DNA of 36,042 nt. Source: Parvularcula sp039198765. GTDB lineage: Bacteria; Pseudomonadota; Alphaproteobacteria; Caulobacterales; Parvularculaceae. The stretch lies in the NCBI GenBank assembly GCA_039198765.1, contig JBCCTF010000013.1:1-36042 (forward strand), given 5' to 3'. The notes beneath the pieces are model-generated. The model was not told where the DNA came from and ran no database searches. It was given only the letters and a program-made list of their open reading frames with translations. The translations under genes and the position numbers were made by a program. Below are positions 23,238 through 31,695 of this stretch, piece by piece. Position 1 is the first letter of the stretch; each line of letters opens with the position of its first letter.

Positions 23238-24083
23238 ATGGAAAACCTCAATCATGGAGCGGCATTCAACGATCCGAGGTGGCAAGCCATTGCTAGCGCA
23301 TCGATTGATGATCCGCATGCTGTCTTTCCGCTCTCCGTGCGCTTGGCGCGCGACAATGCATGGGCACCTGCATTCGCTGAACGGGTCGTCGAGGAGTATC
23401 GCCACTTCTGTTATCTCGCGATGACTGCAGGGCACGAAGTCACACCATCCGACGAAGTGGACCAGGCTTGGCATCTCCACCTTCTCTATACAGAGCATTA
23501 TTGGGGCACCTGGACAGAGGCGCTTGGCGCGCCATTGCATCACGGCCCAACCAAGGGCGGTCAAGCCGAAGGCGATCGCTATTGGGCAAACTACAACGCA
23601 ACGATGGCCTCCTATGAGAGGGCATTCGGCGAGAAGCCGCCATCCGATATCTGGCCGCCAGCTGAGGAGCGCTTCGACACACCAGGTGCGATGCAGAGGG
23701 TCGATACCAGCCGTGTGCTGATGATCGACCGAGGCGCCGCCTCGAAAGCCTTGACGATGACCGGTGCAATGTGCCTGGGATTTGCGCTGATGCTCGCCAC
23801 GGCCCCGGCGCCGACCGACACCTTGCAGGCGGGGTTTGCCTCCGCAGTCGATGCCCTCACCACAAAGGACAAGATCATCATCGGCTTCGGTGTCTTTGGC
23901 GTCGTTCTGATCATCGCCGGCCTCTCAAGCGCGATCCGCGGCAAACGACGCTCGCGCAGAGGCGACGGCGCGAGCGCCGCCTTTGGTTGCGGCACAGCGG
24001 GAGGCAAATCCAGCGACGCGGACGGAGGCGGTGACGGCGGCACATCCGGTTGCTCAGGCTGCGGAGGATGCGGCGGCGGCTGA
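23238..24083 (+). CDS. Glycine-rich-domain-like membrane protein with Cys/Gly tail
   Basis: This 281-residue protein has an N-terminal soluble domain with D-Q-A-W-H-L-H at 75-81, followed by TEHYWGTW. It resembles the D-x-x-W-H-x-H box of plant and bacterial GRDP-like proteins. Two membrane helices follow (about 172-190 and 212-232), then a basic RGKRRSRRGDG segment and a Gly/Cys tail (CGTAGG, GCSGCGGCGGG). Tails of this kind occur in TIGR04222-type membrane proteins. The Cys run could bind metal or form disulfides. A good ribosome site AAGGAG precedes the ATG. It is followed after 57 bases by a MoxR-type ATPase. Confidence 0.7.
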   Translation: MENLNHGAAFNDPRWQAIASASIDDPHAVFPLSVRLARDNAWAPAFAERVVEEYRHFCYLAMTAGHEVTPSDEVDQAWHLHLLYTEHYWGTWTEALGAPLHHGPTKGGQAEGDRYWANYNATMASYERAFGEKPPSDIWPPAEERFDTPGAMQRVDTSRVLMIDRGAASKALTMTGAMCLGFALMLATAPAPTDTLQAGFASAVDALTTKDKIIIGFGVFGVVLIIAGLSSAIRGKRRSRRGDGASAAFGCGTAGGKSSDADGGGDGGTSGCSGCGGCGGG

Positions 24084-24140
24084 TCGAGGTGCGCCAGCCT
24101 GGCGCTTGCGGGTGAGGCCGCATGCCCCTAACCCTGACCC

Positions 24141-24986
24141 ATGGCTTTTCAATCCACCTCGACCTACGTCGCCACCGATGACCTGAAGGTCGCGGTCAAC
24201 GCCGCCGTCACGCTTGAGCGACCCCTCCTCGTCAAAGGCGAGCCCGGCACAGGCAAAACCGTGCTGGCCAAGGAAGTGGCGGACAGCCTGGGCGCTCCGC
24301 TCATCGAGTGGCACGTCAAATCAACCACCAAGGCGGCTCAGGGCCTCTACGAATACGACGCCGTCGCTCGTCTTCGTGACAGCCAACTGGGCGATGAGCG
24401 CGCGACGGACGTGGCCAACTACATCAAGCGCGGCAAGCTGTGGGAGGCCTTCACCTCCGACGTGCGCCCTGTCCTCCTGATCGATGAGATCGACAAAGCT
24501 GACATCGAGTTCCCTAACGACCTCCTGCAGGAGCTCGATCGGATGGAATTCTACGTCTACGAGACGGGCGAAACGATCAAAGCCCAACAGCGACCGATCA
24601 TCATCATCACCTCAAACAACGAGAAAGAGCTACCCGACGCATTCCTGCGCCGGTGCTTCTTCCACTATATCCAATTCCCCGACGCCGACGTCATGAAGTC
24701 GATCGTCGATGTGCACCATCCGGGTATAAAGGAGAGCCTGGTGCGCGAGGCCTTGACCCGCTTCTACGCCCTGCGCGAGACACCTGGACTGAAGAAGAAA
24801 CCGTCGACGTCAGAACTTCTCGACTGGCTCAAGCTGTTGATGGTCGAGGACGTGGATCTCGCCACCCTGCGAGAAAAGGATCCCCGCAAGGCGATCCCGC
24901 CGCTCCACGGTGCTCTCCTCAAGAACGAGCAAGACGTCCATCTCTTTGAAAGACTTGCCTTCTTGGCTCGTCGGGATGGGCAGTAA
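24141..24986 (+). CDS. MoxR-type AAA+ ATPase
   Basis: This 281-residue single-AAA protein has Walker A G-E-P-G-T-G-K-T at 33-40, Walker B VLLIDEIDKA at 111-120, sensor 1 TSNN at 157-160 and arginine-finger Arg170/Arg171 (FLRRCFF). An ELPDAFLRRC helix fits MoxR/CoxD-like chaperone ATPases. Such ATPases usually activate a partner enzyme with a VWA-domain protein encoded next door; here the following gene is a DUF2937 protein and no VWA gene is adjacent. No good ribosome site is visible before the ATG at 24141, so coupling with the upstream gene is possible. It is likely to be cytoplasmic and hexameric. Confidence 0.9.
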   Translation: MAFQSTSTYVATDDLKVAVNAAVTLERPLLVKGEPGTGKTVLAKEVADSLGAPLIEWHVKSTTKAAQGLYEYDAVARLRDSQLGDERATDVANYIKRGKLWEAFTSDVRPVLLIDEIDKADIEFPNDLLQELDRMEFYVYETGETIKAQQRPIIIITSNNEKELPDAFLRRCFFHYIQFPDADVMKSIVDVHHPGIKESLVREALTRFYALRETPGLKKKPSTSELLDWLKLLMVEDVDLATLREKDPRKAIPPLHGALLKNEQDVHLFERLAFLARRDGQ

Positions 24987-25054
24987 GCGCCCCAAACTTG
25001 GCAGGGCGCGAGTGAAATGCTTAACTCACGCGATGGTTTGGGTGGGTGAGCACC

Positions 25055-25549
25055 ATGGCGCGGCTTTTGGCGTTTATTTTGGGTATTCTGGGCGGCGTTG
25101 GATCAAGCCAAGCGCCTGAATTCACGCAGCAATATCTTCAGAACCTGACGGGTCGTGTAGCAGCCCTCACCGATGTGGTGGCACGCTTTGACGAGGATGC
25201 GGCGCGCTCGGATATGAGCCGGGATCAAGCGCTTCAGGTCTGTTTGGCCGACGATCGACCCAACGGAACGATGTCGTGCCTGGGCCGCGCTGAGGATGTC
25301 GCGCAGTACGAGCGCCTGTCGATGCAGCTCAGCACGCTTGAAGCGACAGACGACTGGCAGCGCCCAATTTACCTCGCCCGCGACTACGACCCTGACGTGC
25401 TGGCCAGCACGAAGGAAAAGTTCCAGCCTGCAGTTCCGACCACGCTGGTGGGCGGCGGGTACGCTGCGGCGGGCTTTGCGGTTTTGTGGGGTATCTCGGC
25501 CATGATCTTCGGCCTGATTGGCGGCCTCTTCGGTCGAGACCGCTACTAA
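25055..25549 (+). CDS. DUF2937-family membrane protein
   Basis: This 164-residue protein has an N-terminal hydrophobic segment (MARLLAFILGILGGVGSSQA) followed by PEFTQQYLQNLTGRVAAL, the family hallmark. Then comes a helical domain (about 45-115) and a C-terminal membrane segment (about 128-152: VGGGYAAAGFAVLWGISAMI). Both ends are probably in the inner membrane, with the middle part in the periplasm or cytoplasm. DUF2937 proteins are uncharacterised and typical of alphaproteobacteria. I use the ATG at 25055; a GTG three codons earlier is possible. The stop overlaps the convergent purK stop by four bases. Confidence 0.85.
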   Translation: MARLLAFILGILGGVGSSQAPEFTQQYLQNLTGRVAALTDVVARFDEDAARSDMSRDQALQVCLADDRPNGTMSCLGRAEDVAQYERLSMQLSTLEATDDWQRPIYLARDYDPDVLASTKEKFQPAVPTTLVGGGYAAAGFAVLWGISAMIFGLIGGLFGRDRY

Positions 25550-26610
25550 GTCTTCAGAGGACGGACGATGTGGCCCATCTTGCGGCCAGCGCGCGGCTCG
25601 CCTTTGCCATAAAGGGTGACACTCGTCACAGGGTCCGCGGCGAGACGTTCCCAGTCATTGACATCAGGCCCGATGAGATTGCGCATCTCTGACGGCGTCA
25701 CCGTCCGCGGGTCCCGGAGGGGCCAACCGGCGACCGCACGAATGTGCTGCTCGAACTGGCTCACGGCACAGGCCTCCACCGTGTGGTGCCCAGAGTTGTG
25801 AACCCGCGGCGCCATTTCGTTGGCAAGCATACGATCGCCGACGACAAAGAATTCAACCGTCAGCACACCGACGTAGTCAAGCGCTTCCATCACTTTACGC
25901 GAGGCCTCGCGTGCCTGGCTGATCAGCGCTTCGCTGGCGTCCGCAGGAATGATGCTCCGGTCTAGAATTCCGTCCTTATGCTGATTTTCGAACAGATCGT
26001 AGAAGGCTACGTCGCCAGATGCTGTCCGCGCAGCAACCTGGCTCACTTCCCGTTCAAACGGTGCGAGAGCTTCGAGGATCCATGGACCACCGCCGAGATC
26101 ATCAAGCACACTGGCTGGATCTTCGTTCCCCGCAAGGCGAGCTTGGCCCTTGCCGTCATATCCGAAGCGGCGGGTTTTGAGGATCGACGGGCCAGCTACA
26201 GATAATGCACTGGCGAGGTCATCCGCGTTGCTGATATCCCAGAAGTCAACGGTATCGATGTTCAGTGAGCGGAAGAGTGTCTTCTCCGCGATGCGCTCCT
26301 GGCTAGCAGCGAGTGCTTTTGCTGGCGGATGCAGGCCTCGCCCTGCCTGCAGGACCGCTTCCGCGGTAGAGGCAGGGACGTTTTCGAATTCGTAGGTCAC
26401 CACATCGCAAGACCGGGCAAAGGCCTCAACGGCCTGATCGTCCTCATACGCACCATCGACAGCGCGCGGGGTGATATAGCTTGCCGGAGAGCGCCCCGCT
26501 TCAGGGCCGTAGACAGCTGTTCGGAAACCGAGCTTTGCGGCAGCGGAGGCGAGCATCCGGCCGAGTTGGCCAACGCCAAGGATACCAATCGTGCTGCCCG
26601 GCGCGAGCAT
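25546..26610 (-). CDS. purK: N5-carboxyaminoimidazole ribonucleotide synthase
   Basis: PurK carboxylates aminoimidazole ribonucleotide with ATP and bicarbonate, giving N5-CAIR in purine synthesis. The 354-residue ATP-grasp enzyme has the N-terminal nucleotide-binding motif GILGVGQLGRMLA, the central VTYEFENVP, LKTRRFGYDGKGQA in the ATP-grasp core, and LTVEFFVVGDRMLANEMAPR with HNSGHHT near the active site. The length fits the family. The start codon lies three bases after the purE stop, the classic purEK operon. Its stop overlaps the convergent DUF2937 gene by four bases. Confidence 0.97.
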   Translation of the reverse strand: MLAPGSTIGILGVGQLGRMLASAAAKLGFRTAVYGPEAGRSPASYITPRAVDGAYEDDQAVEAFARSCDVVTYEFENVPASTAEAVLQAGRGLHPPAKALAASQERIAEKTLFRSLNIDTVDFWDISNADDLASALSVAGPSILKTRRFGYDGKGQARLAGNEDPASVLDDLGGGPWILEALAPFEREVSQVAARTASGDVAFYDLFENQHKDGILDRSIIPADASEALISQAREASRKVMEALDYVGVLTVEFFVVGDRMLANEMAPRVHNSGHHTVEACAVSQFEQHIRAVAGWPLRDPRTVTPSEMRNLIGPDVNDWERLAADPVTSVTLYGKGEPRAGRKMGHIVRPLKT

Positions 26611-26612
26611 CC

Positions 26613-27119
26613 TCAGTTCACCGGCTCATCCGTAGGCGGCGCTTCCAGCACTGCATCGGATTGCCGCTGGCGCCACGCCTTTAGGCGCAGAGAGAGATCG
26701 CTATCCTTCAGTGCAAGGATCGATGCCGCAAGGAGAGCTGCATTCTTTGCACCGGCAGAACCAATCGCCAACGTTCCGACAGGGACACCGCCGGGCATCT
26801 GGGCAATGGAGAGCAGGCTATCGATGCCGGAGAGTGCCTTGGATTTCACCGGCACGCCCAGCACCGGGAGCGTCGTCATCGAGGCAATCATGCCCGGAAG
26901 ATGCGCGGCGCCACCAGCACCTGCGATCACAACTGCGTAACCATCGTCTTCAGCCCGCGTCGCGAAACGGACCAGGCGGTCAGGCGTGCGATGGGCGGAG
27001 ACGACCAGGTCCTCGTGGCCGATCTTCAGCTCGTCGAGCATCTCGGCCGCGGCCTTCATGGTGGGCCAGTCGCTGACTGAGCCCATGACGATGGCCACCG
27101 GCCGCGTGTCTTGATCCAT
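26613..27119 (-). CDS. purE: N5-CAIR mutase
   Basis: PurE moves the carboxylate of N5-CAIR to give CAIR, the step after PurK. The 168-residue class I enzyme starts DTRPVAIVMGSVSDWPTMKA. It carries S-A-H-R-T-P-D-R at 41-48, with the catalytic His43, and GAGGAAHLPGM. The C-terminal tail of about 15 residues after RLKAWRQRQ is longer than in some relatives. I choose ATG 27119, with GGAGG seven bases upstream; the GTG one codon earlier is an alternative. It is the first gene of the purEK operon, followed by purK after three bases. Confidence 0.96.
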   Translation of the reverse strand: MDQDTRPVAIVMGSVSDWPTMKAAAEMLDELKIGHEDLVVSAHRTPDRLVRFATRAEDDGYAVVIAGAGGAAHLPGMIASMTTLPVLGVPVKSKALSGIDSLLSIAQMPGGVPVGTLAIGSAGAKNAALLAASILALKDSDLSLRLKAWRQRQSDAVLEAPPTDEPVN

Positions 27120-27189
27120 CACTGGCCCTCCGGCCTCTCCAGGAAAGCGCGGGGCCTAGCGGTTTGGAGACCGCTGAGCAAGCTTTGCC

Positions 27190-28833
27190 CTAGACCCCTG
27201 CCCTGAGTGTACGGATGCGGGCGATGAGGCCTGAAGTGGAGGCGTCGTGGTCGGCGTCGGCTTGGCCGGTGAGCTCTGCGAGGATCGGCTTGGCGAGGAC
27301 CTTGCCCAGCTCCACGCCGAACTGGTCGTAGGAGTTCACGCCCCAGATCGCGCCCTGGACGAAGATCTTGTGCTCGTAGAGAGCGATCAGTGCACCGAGG
27401 GTTTGCGGGGTCAGCTTGTCCATCAGGATCGAGAGCGACGGGCGATTGCCGGGGAAGGCTTTGTGGCCTTTGAGTCGGTTCGCCTCTTCGTCGCTCGCGC
27501 CACTGTCTTTAAGGGCAGCGAAGGCCTCGTCCTCGGTCACGCCGACCATCAGGGCCTCGGGCTGGGCGAGGAAGTTGGCGAGGAGCTTCTCGTGGTGATC
27601 GCCGATTGGATTGTGGGAGCGCGCAGGGGCGATGAACTCGCACAGCATCTCCGTCGTGCCCTGGTGGATAAGCTGATAGAACGCATGCTGACCATTCGTG
27701 CCCGGCTCACCGAACACGATGGGACCAGTTTCATAGTCTGCGGATGCCCCGTCGAGGCGACGTCCTTTGCCGTTCGACTCCATGTCCGCCTGCTGAAGAT
27801 AGGCAGGCAAGCGGCTGAGGGATTGATCATAGGGTAGCACCGCAACAGCGGGCATGTTCAGGAACGAGCGGTGCCAGAGGCCTGCCAGAGCCATCAGCAC
27901 AGGGACGTTTTTGTCGAGCGGCGTCTCTTCAAAGTGCCGGTCCATGGCGTGGGCACCGGAGAGGAGGTCTTCGAACGTGTCCCAACCCACCGTCAGCGCG
28001 ATGGGCAGGCCGATGGCGGACCACAGAGAATAGCGGCCGCCAACCCAGTCCCAGAAGCCGAAGACGTTTTCTGGCGCGATGCCAAATTCGGCTGTTGCCT
28101 CATGGTTCGTGGACAGAGCAACGAAGTGCTTGGCGATGTCCACCTCGCTCTTCCCCTGCTCCAGGAACCAAGCGCGAGCGGAGCGCGCGTTGGTCATGGT
28201 CTCTTGGGTGGTGAAGGTCTTGGACGCGATGGTGAAAAGCGTCGTGTCCGGATCAACCTTACGCAGGACTTCGGCGAGGTGCGTGCCGTCGACATTGGAA
28301 ACGTAGTGCACCTCCCGCCCCTCAAGGTGGTAGGGACGCAGGGCCTCGGTCACCATGACGGGGCCAAGGTCAGAGCCGCCGATGCCGATGTTGACGACAG
28401 TAGCGAGTGGCTTACCCGTCGCGCCCGTGCGCTGGCCCGAGGTGATAGCGTCGGCGAAGGCTTTCATCCGCTCACGGACGGCTTCAATGTCAGGCATGAC
28501 ATCCTGGCCATCGACGATGTACTTGCCCGGGCGATTATCGCGGAGGGCCACGTGGAGAACAGCGCGGCCTTCGGTGCTGTTGATCGGCTCGCCTGCAAAC
28601 ATCGCCCGGCGCTTCTCCGCAACGCCCGATTCGTCAGCGAGCTGAAGAAGCGCGTCACGCACGCGGCGGGTCACCCGGGTTTTGGAAGCGTCGAGGAACA
28701 GGCCCGCCGCATCTAAGCTGAAGGCCCCGAACCGCTCATCATCCCGCGCAAAGAGTTCGCGCAGGTTGGTCTGTCCATCGGTGGAGGCGAGCGCGGTGAG
28801 CGCCTCCCAGGCGGGAAGCTTGGCAGGGTTCAT
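27190..28833 (-). CDS. pgi: Glucose-6-phosphate isomerase
   Basis: Pgi interconverts glucose 6-phosphate and fructose 6-phosphate in glycolysis and gluconeogenesis. The 547-residue product matches the family length. Visible signatures are the sugar-phosphate site VVNIGIGGSDLGPVMV, FGFWDWVGGRYSLWSA, the catalytic region GTNGQHAFYQLIHQGT (with the family's conserved His), LQQADMESNGK with the catalytic Glu, and GVNSYDQFGVELGK near the C-terminus with the catalytic Lys. AAGGAGAG precedes the ATG. It stands alone, 67 bases downstream of the purE start. The 19 bases after the redoxin stop suggest it may be read from the DsbD-redoxin transcript. Confidence 0.98.
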   Translation of the reverse strand: MNPAKLPAWEALTALASTDGQTNLRELFARDDERFGAFSLDAAGLFLDASKTRVTRRVRDALLQLADESGVAEKRRAMFAGEPINSTEGRAVLHVALRDNRPGKYIVDGQDVMPDIEAVRERMKAFADAITSGQRTGATGKPLATVVNIGIGGSDLGPVMVTEALRPYHLEGREVHYVSNVDGTHLAEVLRKVDPDTTLFTIASKTFTTQETMTNARSARAWFLEQGKSEVDIAKHFVALSTNHEATAEFGIAPENVFGFWDWVGGRYSLWSAIGLPIALTVGWDTFEDLLSGAHAMDRHFEETPLDKNVPVLMALAGLWHRSFLNMPAVAVLPYDQSLSRLPAYLQQADMESNGKGRRLDGASADYETGPIVFGEPGTNGQHAFYQLIHQGTTEMLCEFIAPARSHNPIGDHHEKLLANFLAQPEALMVGVTEDEAFAALKDSGASDEEANRLKGHKAFPGNRPSLSILMDKLTPQTLGALIALYEHKIFVQGAIWGVNSYDQFGVELGKVLAKPILAELTGQADADHDASTSGLIARIRTLRAGV

Positions 28834-28851
28834 CGTGCTCTCCTTAAGTGA

Positions 28852-29436
28852 TCAGCTGTCGGCGTATTTCACCGAGCAGCCATAGGGCCGCGACACGCTT
28901 GTGACCACATCCTGACCAGCTTTCAGCTGCTCCAGCGCTGTCATCACATAGTTTTGAGCGTTGGGGATGTCCGCGGGGTCCGCCGTCGGGATCGTGTCGA
29001 TCGCGCCGTTGTAGCGGACGATGCCCTCAGGATCGATGATGAACATGTGCGGCGTGGTCTTCGCGGCGTAGGCCTGACCCATCGAGCCGTCCTCGTCGAG
29101 CAGCACGTGGCTCACCACCGCGCCGCGCTCATCGTTCAGCGTGTTGGCCTCTTCCGGAGAGACATAGCCCTGCTTCCCGGGAGCGGAGCTGATCACCTGC
29201 AGCCACACGATGCCTTCGGCGTTTGCGCGCTTCTGTAGCTTCTGCATGTTGTCGGCACCGTAGTGCTTTTGCACGAACGGGCAGCCGTGGTTGGTCCATT
29301 CAAGGACCACGGTTTTGCCTTTGTAAACGTCGAGGTTGACGTTGATGCCCGCAGCTGTGGGCTCAAGAAATTCGGGGGCCGGTTGGCCCGGGAAAGGGGC
29401 GGCAAGGGCCAGAAGGCCGACGAGACTTGCAATCAT
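28852..29436 (-). CDS. Exported redoxin-type thiol protein
   Basis: This 194-residue thioredoxin-fold protein has a signal peptide MIASLVGLLALAAPFPG. WTNHGCPFVQKHYG follows, with the single peroxidatic-position Cys52, and PHMFIIDPEGIVRYNGAID as the cis-Pro and beta-strand region. Another cysteine (Cys187, RPYGCSVKY) near the C-terminus could be the resolving partner. This group is an AhpC/TSA-like family of unknown substrate, commonly found next to DsbD-type transporters. The ATG overlaps the stop of the DsbD-like gene by ATGA, so it is made together with it. A role in peroxide detoxification or thiol transfer in the periplasm is inferred. Confidence 0.85.
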   Translation of the reverse strand: MIASLVGLLALAAPFPGQPAPEFLEPTAAGINVNLDVYKGKTVVLEWTNHGCPFVQKHYGADNMQKLQKRANAEGIVWLQVISSAPGKQGYVSPEEANTLNDERGAVVSHVLLDEDGSMGQAYAAKTTPHMFIIDPEGIVRYNGAIDTIPTADPADIPNAQNYVMTALEQLKAGQDVVTSVSRPYGCSVKYADS

Positions 29437-31499
29437 CCGCGTTGCTCCAAAGTGGCTTTGACACGTTCTTGCGTGAGGATCTGAGGAAGAATCTCAGGCT
29501 CACCCGTCCCGTTATAGTACAGATAGAGCGGGACGCCACTGCGCCCTTGCCGTTCAATCGCCGCGGTGATGACGGGATCGGGATTGGTGAGGTCCGCGAC
29601 CATGAAGACGGTGCCTGTCTCGGCGAAGGCTTCCTGGATTTCCGCCGTGTCGAGGACCACGCGCTTGTTGTACTGACAGGTGACGCACCATGCCGCCGTG
29701 AAGTCGATGAAGACCGGTGTGCCTTGGGCTTGGAGAGCCGCGAGGCGGGTTTCGTCGTAGGCTTCTTTGGTGATGCTGAGGCTGGTCACCGGCGCTGCGG
29801 CTGACGTGAGTGTTGCCATGGGCACGGCCGCAGCGATGAGCGCGGCGAGAGCCCCTCCCCGAAGGAGCGGCGCACCGCCCTTCTCTTGCGCTAGGCCGAA
29901 GAGCCATGCAGCGAAGGCGGCAATGACGAAGGCTGCGCCAAGGATGAGGACACCTTGGGAGCCCGTCTGTATGCTGACGACCCACGAGAGCCAGACCACC
30001 GTCCCGAACATGGCGAAGCTGAAGAGCTGCTTGAGGCGGATCATCCACGCGCCAGGCTTCGGCAACGCGGCTGCAAGGCCTGGGACTGCTGCCAGCGCGA
30101 GGTATGGCAGAGCTAGACCGAGGCCGAGCGCTAGGAAGACGGCGATGGCTGCGAAGGCAGGTGCGGTGAGTGCATAACCGATCGGTACACCGAGGAAGGG
30201 GCCTATGCATGGTGCGGCCACGAGGACGGCGAGGAGACCCGTGAAGAACGAACCAGTCGCTCCGCCCTTTGAGGCGAGGCCGCTACCCACGCCTTGCACG
30301 GACGTGCCGATCTCAAACAAACCGGCGAGGTTCAGGCCGATCAGAAAAACGACGAGGGCGGACAATCCCACCACAATAGGCGACTGCAGGTGGAAGCCCC
30401 ACCCCAGCTGCGCTCCTGCCCCGCGGAGGATCAGGAGCAGCCCGGCCATCGCGGCGAAGGTGACGAGCACCCCTGCGATATAGGCGAAGGCGTCCGTCTG
30501 CACCGTCTTGCGGTCGGCGCCCGCGAGCTTGGCGACGCTGGCGGCCTTGAGGAACACGATGGGGAACACGCACGGCATGGCGTTGAGGATCACGCCGCCT
30601 AGGAGAGCGAACGCGAAAACGAGGATGATGTTCGGTGCCCCAGTGGAGCTGGTTTGCGCCGAGCCGAAGGCAGCGGGCAAGGCAATCGCATCGGTCCGCG
30701 CGGCAGAGACTTCCACGCCGATCTCTTGACCATCAGCTTCCAGGACGAGGAGGCCCGCGATTTCGGATGGCGGTTCCATCTGGTATTCAATACCAGGGGT
30801 CAGCTTGAGGTAGAGCGCTTCATCCGTACGGACTGCATCTTGCGGCGGTGTTGGCTCCGTCATGCCCTGGGCGTTGGGGTAGAAATAAGCTTCACCTTGC
30901 GGTGCGCCGTTCACTTGGAGGACGAGGCTTCCGTCTTTCTCAGCAAACTGAGCATCAAGGCCAAGGTCTCGGGGGAGCGCACTCCGCGCGGCGCGGATGC
31001 GGTCAGCGTTGCCGGGTACATCATCAGCAGACGAAGCAATCGGCAGAGAGAGAGACAGCTGCGCCGCCTCCGGAATGCAAACGTCGAGGCAGATGAGCCA
31101 TTCGGCGAACACATCGAACTGGGCCGTTCGGCCAGGCTCAGCATCCGCAGGTACGGTGATCGGGACAAGGAATGTCGGGCTGCCCTCGTGGCCGAAATTG
31201 GTCAGAGGGCCGAGCGGCAGGCGGTGGGGCAGCGGATAGCCGATCTCCCCCGCCCCAAACCCCCGCGGGAGGGTCCAGCCAAGGACCAGCGGCAGGCCGG
31301 AATCGCCCGGGTTCTTCCAGTAGACGTGCCACCCCTCTTCCAGCTCCTGCGCCAGCGCGACCCACAGGGTCTCGCCAGGCACCGCGGCGGTTTTTTCCGC
31401 GATCAGGCGGCTTTCAGCGTGGCCAGTGCGCACCGCCTCCCCGCTTTGGGCGTGGGCGGCGGCAAACAGCGCGAGGCAGGCGAAGATGAGGCGTATCAT
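29433..31499 (-). CDS. DsbD/ScsB-type thiol:disulfide transporter
   Basis: This 688-residue inner-membrane protein carries electrons from cytoplasmic thioredoxin to periplasmic targets. It has three parts. A signal peptide (MIRLIFACLALFAAAHA) precedes a periplasmic domain with Cys137/Cys141 (ICLDVCIPEA), as in ScsB-like proteins. A DsbD-type eight-helix membrane domain follows, with the paired Cys310 (NAMPCVFPI) and Cys431 (VAAPCIGPF). The C-terminal thioredoxin domain has C-V-T-C at 605-608 (AAWCVTCQ) and cis-Pro657. All three cysteine pairs are intact. I use ATG 31499 with AAGGAAGG upstream; 15 extra residues to 31544 look non-coding. The next gene, the redoxin, overlaps it. Confidence 0.92.
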   Translation of the reverse strand: MIRLIFACLALFAAAHAQSGEAVRTGHAESRLIAEKTAAVPGETLWVALAQELEEGWHVYWKNPGDSGLPLVLGWTLPRGFGAGEIGYPLPHRLPLGPLTNFGHEGSPTFLVPITVPADAEPGRTAQFDVFAEWLICLDVCIPEAAQLSLSLPIASSADDVPGNADRIRAARSALPRDLGLDAQFAEKDGSLVLQVNGAPQGEAYFYPNAQGMTEPTPPQDAVRTDEALYLKLTPGIEYQMEPPSEIAGLLVLEADGQEIGVEVSAARTDAIALPAAFGSAQTSSTGAPNIILVFAFALLGGVILNAMPCVFPIVFLKAASVAKLAGADRKTVQTDAFAYIAGVLVTFAAMAGLLLILRGAGAQLGWGFHLQSPIVVGLSALVVFLIGLNLAGLFEIGTSVQGVGSGLASKGGATGSFFTGLLAVLVAAPCIGPFLGVPIGYALTAPAFAAIAVFLALGLGLALPYLALAAVPGLAAALPKPGAWMIRLKQLFSFAMFGTVVWLSWVVSIQTGSQGVLILGAAFVIAAFAAWLFGLAQEKGGAPLLRGGALAALIAAAVPMATLTSAAAPVTSLSITKEAYDETRLAALQAQGTPVFIDFTAAWCVTCQYNKRVVLDTAEIQEAFAETGTVFMVADLTNPDPVITAAIERQGRSGVPLYLYYNGTGEPEILPQILTQERVKATLEQRG

Positions 31500-31584
31500 G
31501 GCCTTCCTTTCGGGACTGGGCCCCGTTTGGTGACACACGAGCATGAAAACAAGGTGGCGGGTTGCGCCCGCGCCCTTAAGCCCT

Positions 31585-31693
31585 CGTCATCCCGGAATTC
31601 GCGATGCAGATATCCGGGACCCATCACAACGAGATGCGCGCCGGAGGCGCTGTTTTCTCTCCGATGGATCCCGGCTCTTCGGCCGGGATGACG
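31585..31693. repeat. Composite palindromic element, copy 1
   Basis: The 109-bp element is bounded by CGTCATCCCGG (31585-31595) and its inverse CCGGGATGACG (31683-31693). The right part forms a hairpin ATCCCGGC-TCTTCG-GCCGGGAT (31668-31689). The left part has TCCCGGA (approximately) opposite ATCCGGGACC. Its right end lies two bases from the stop codon of the dipeptidase gene (31696), so it is the first thing in that gene's 3' untranslated region. The same architecture recurs at 33025-33205. Confidence 0.8.
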
Positions 31694-31695
31694 GG

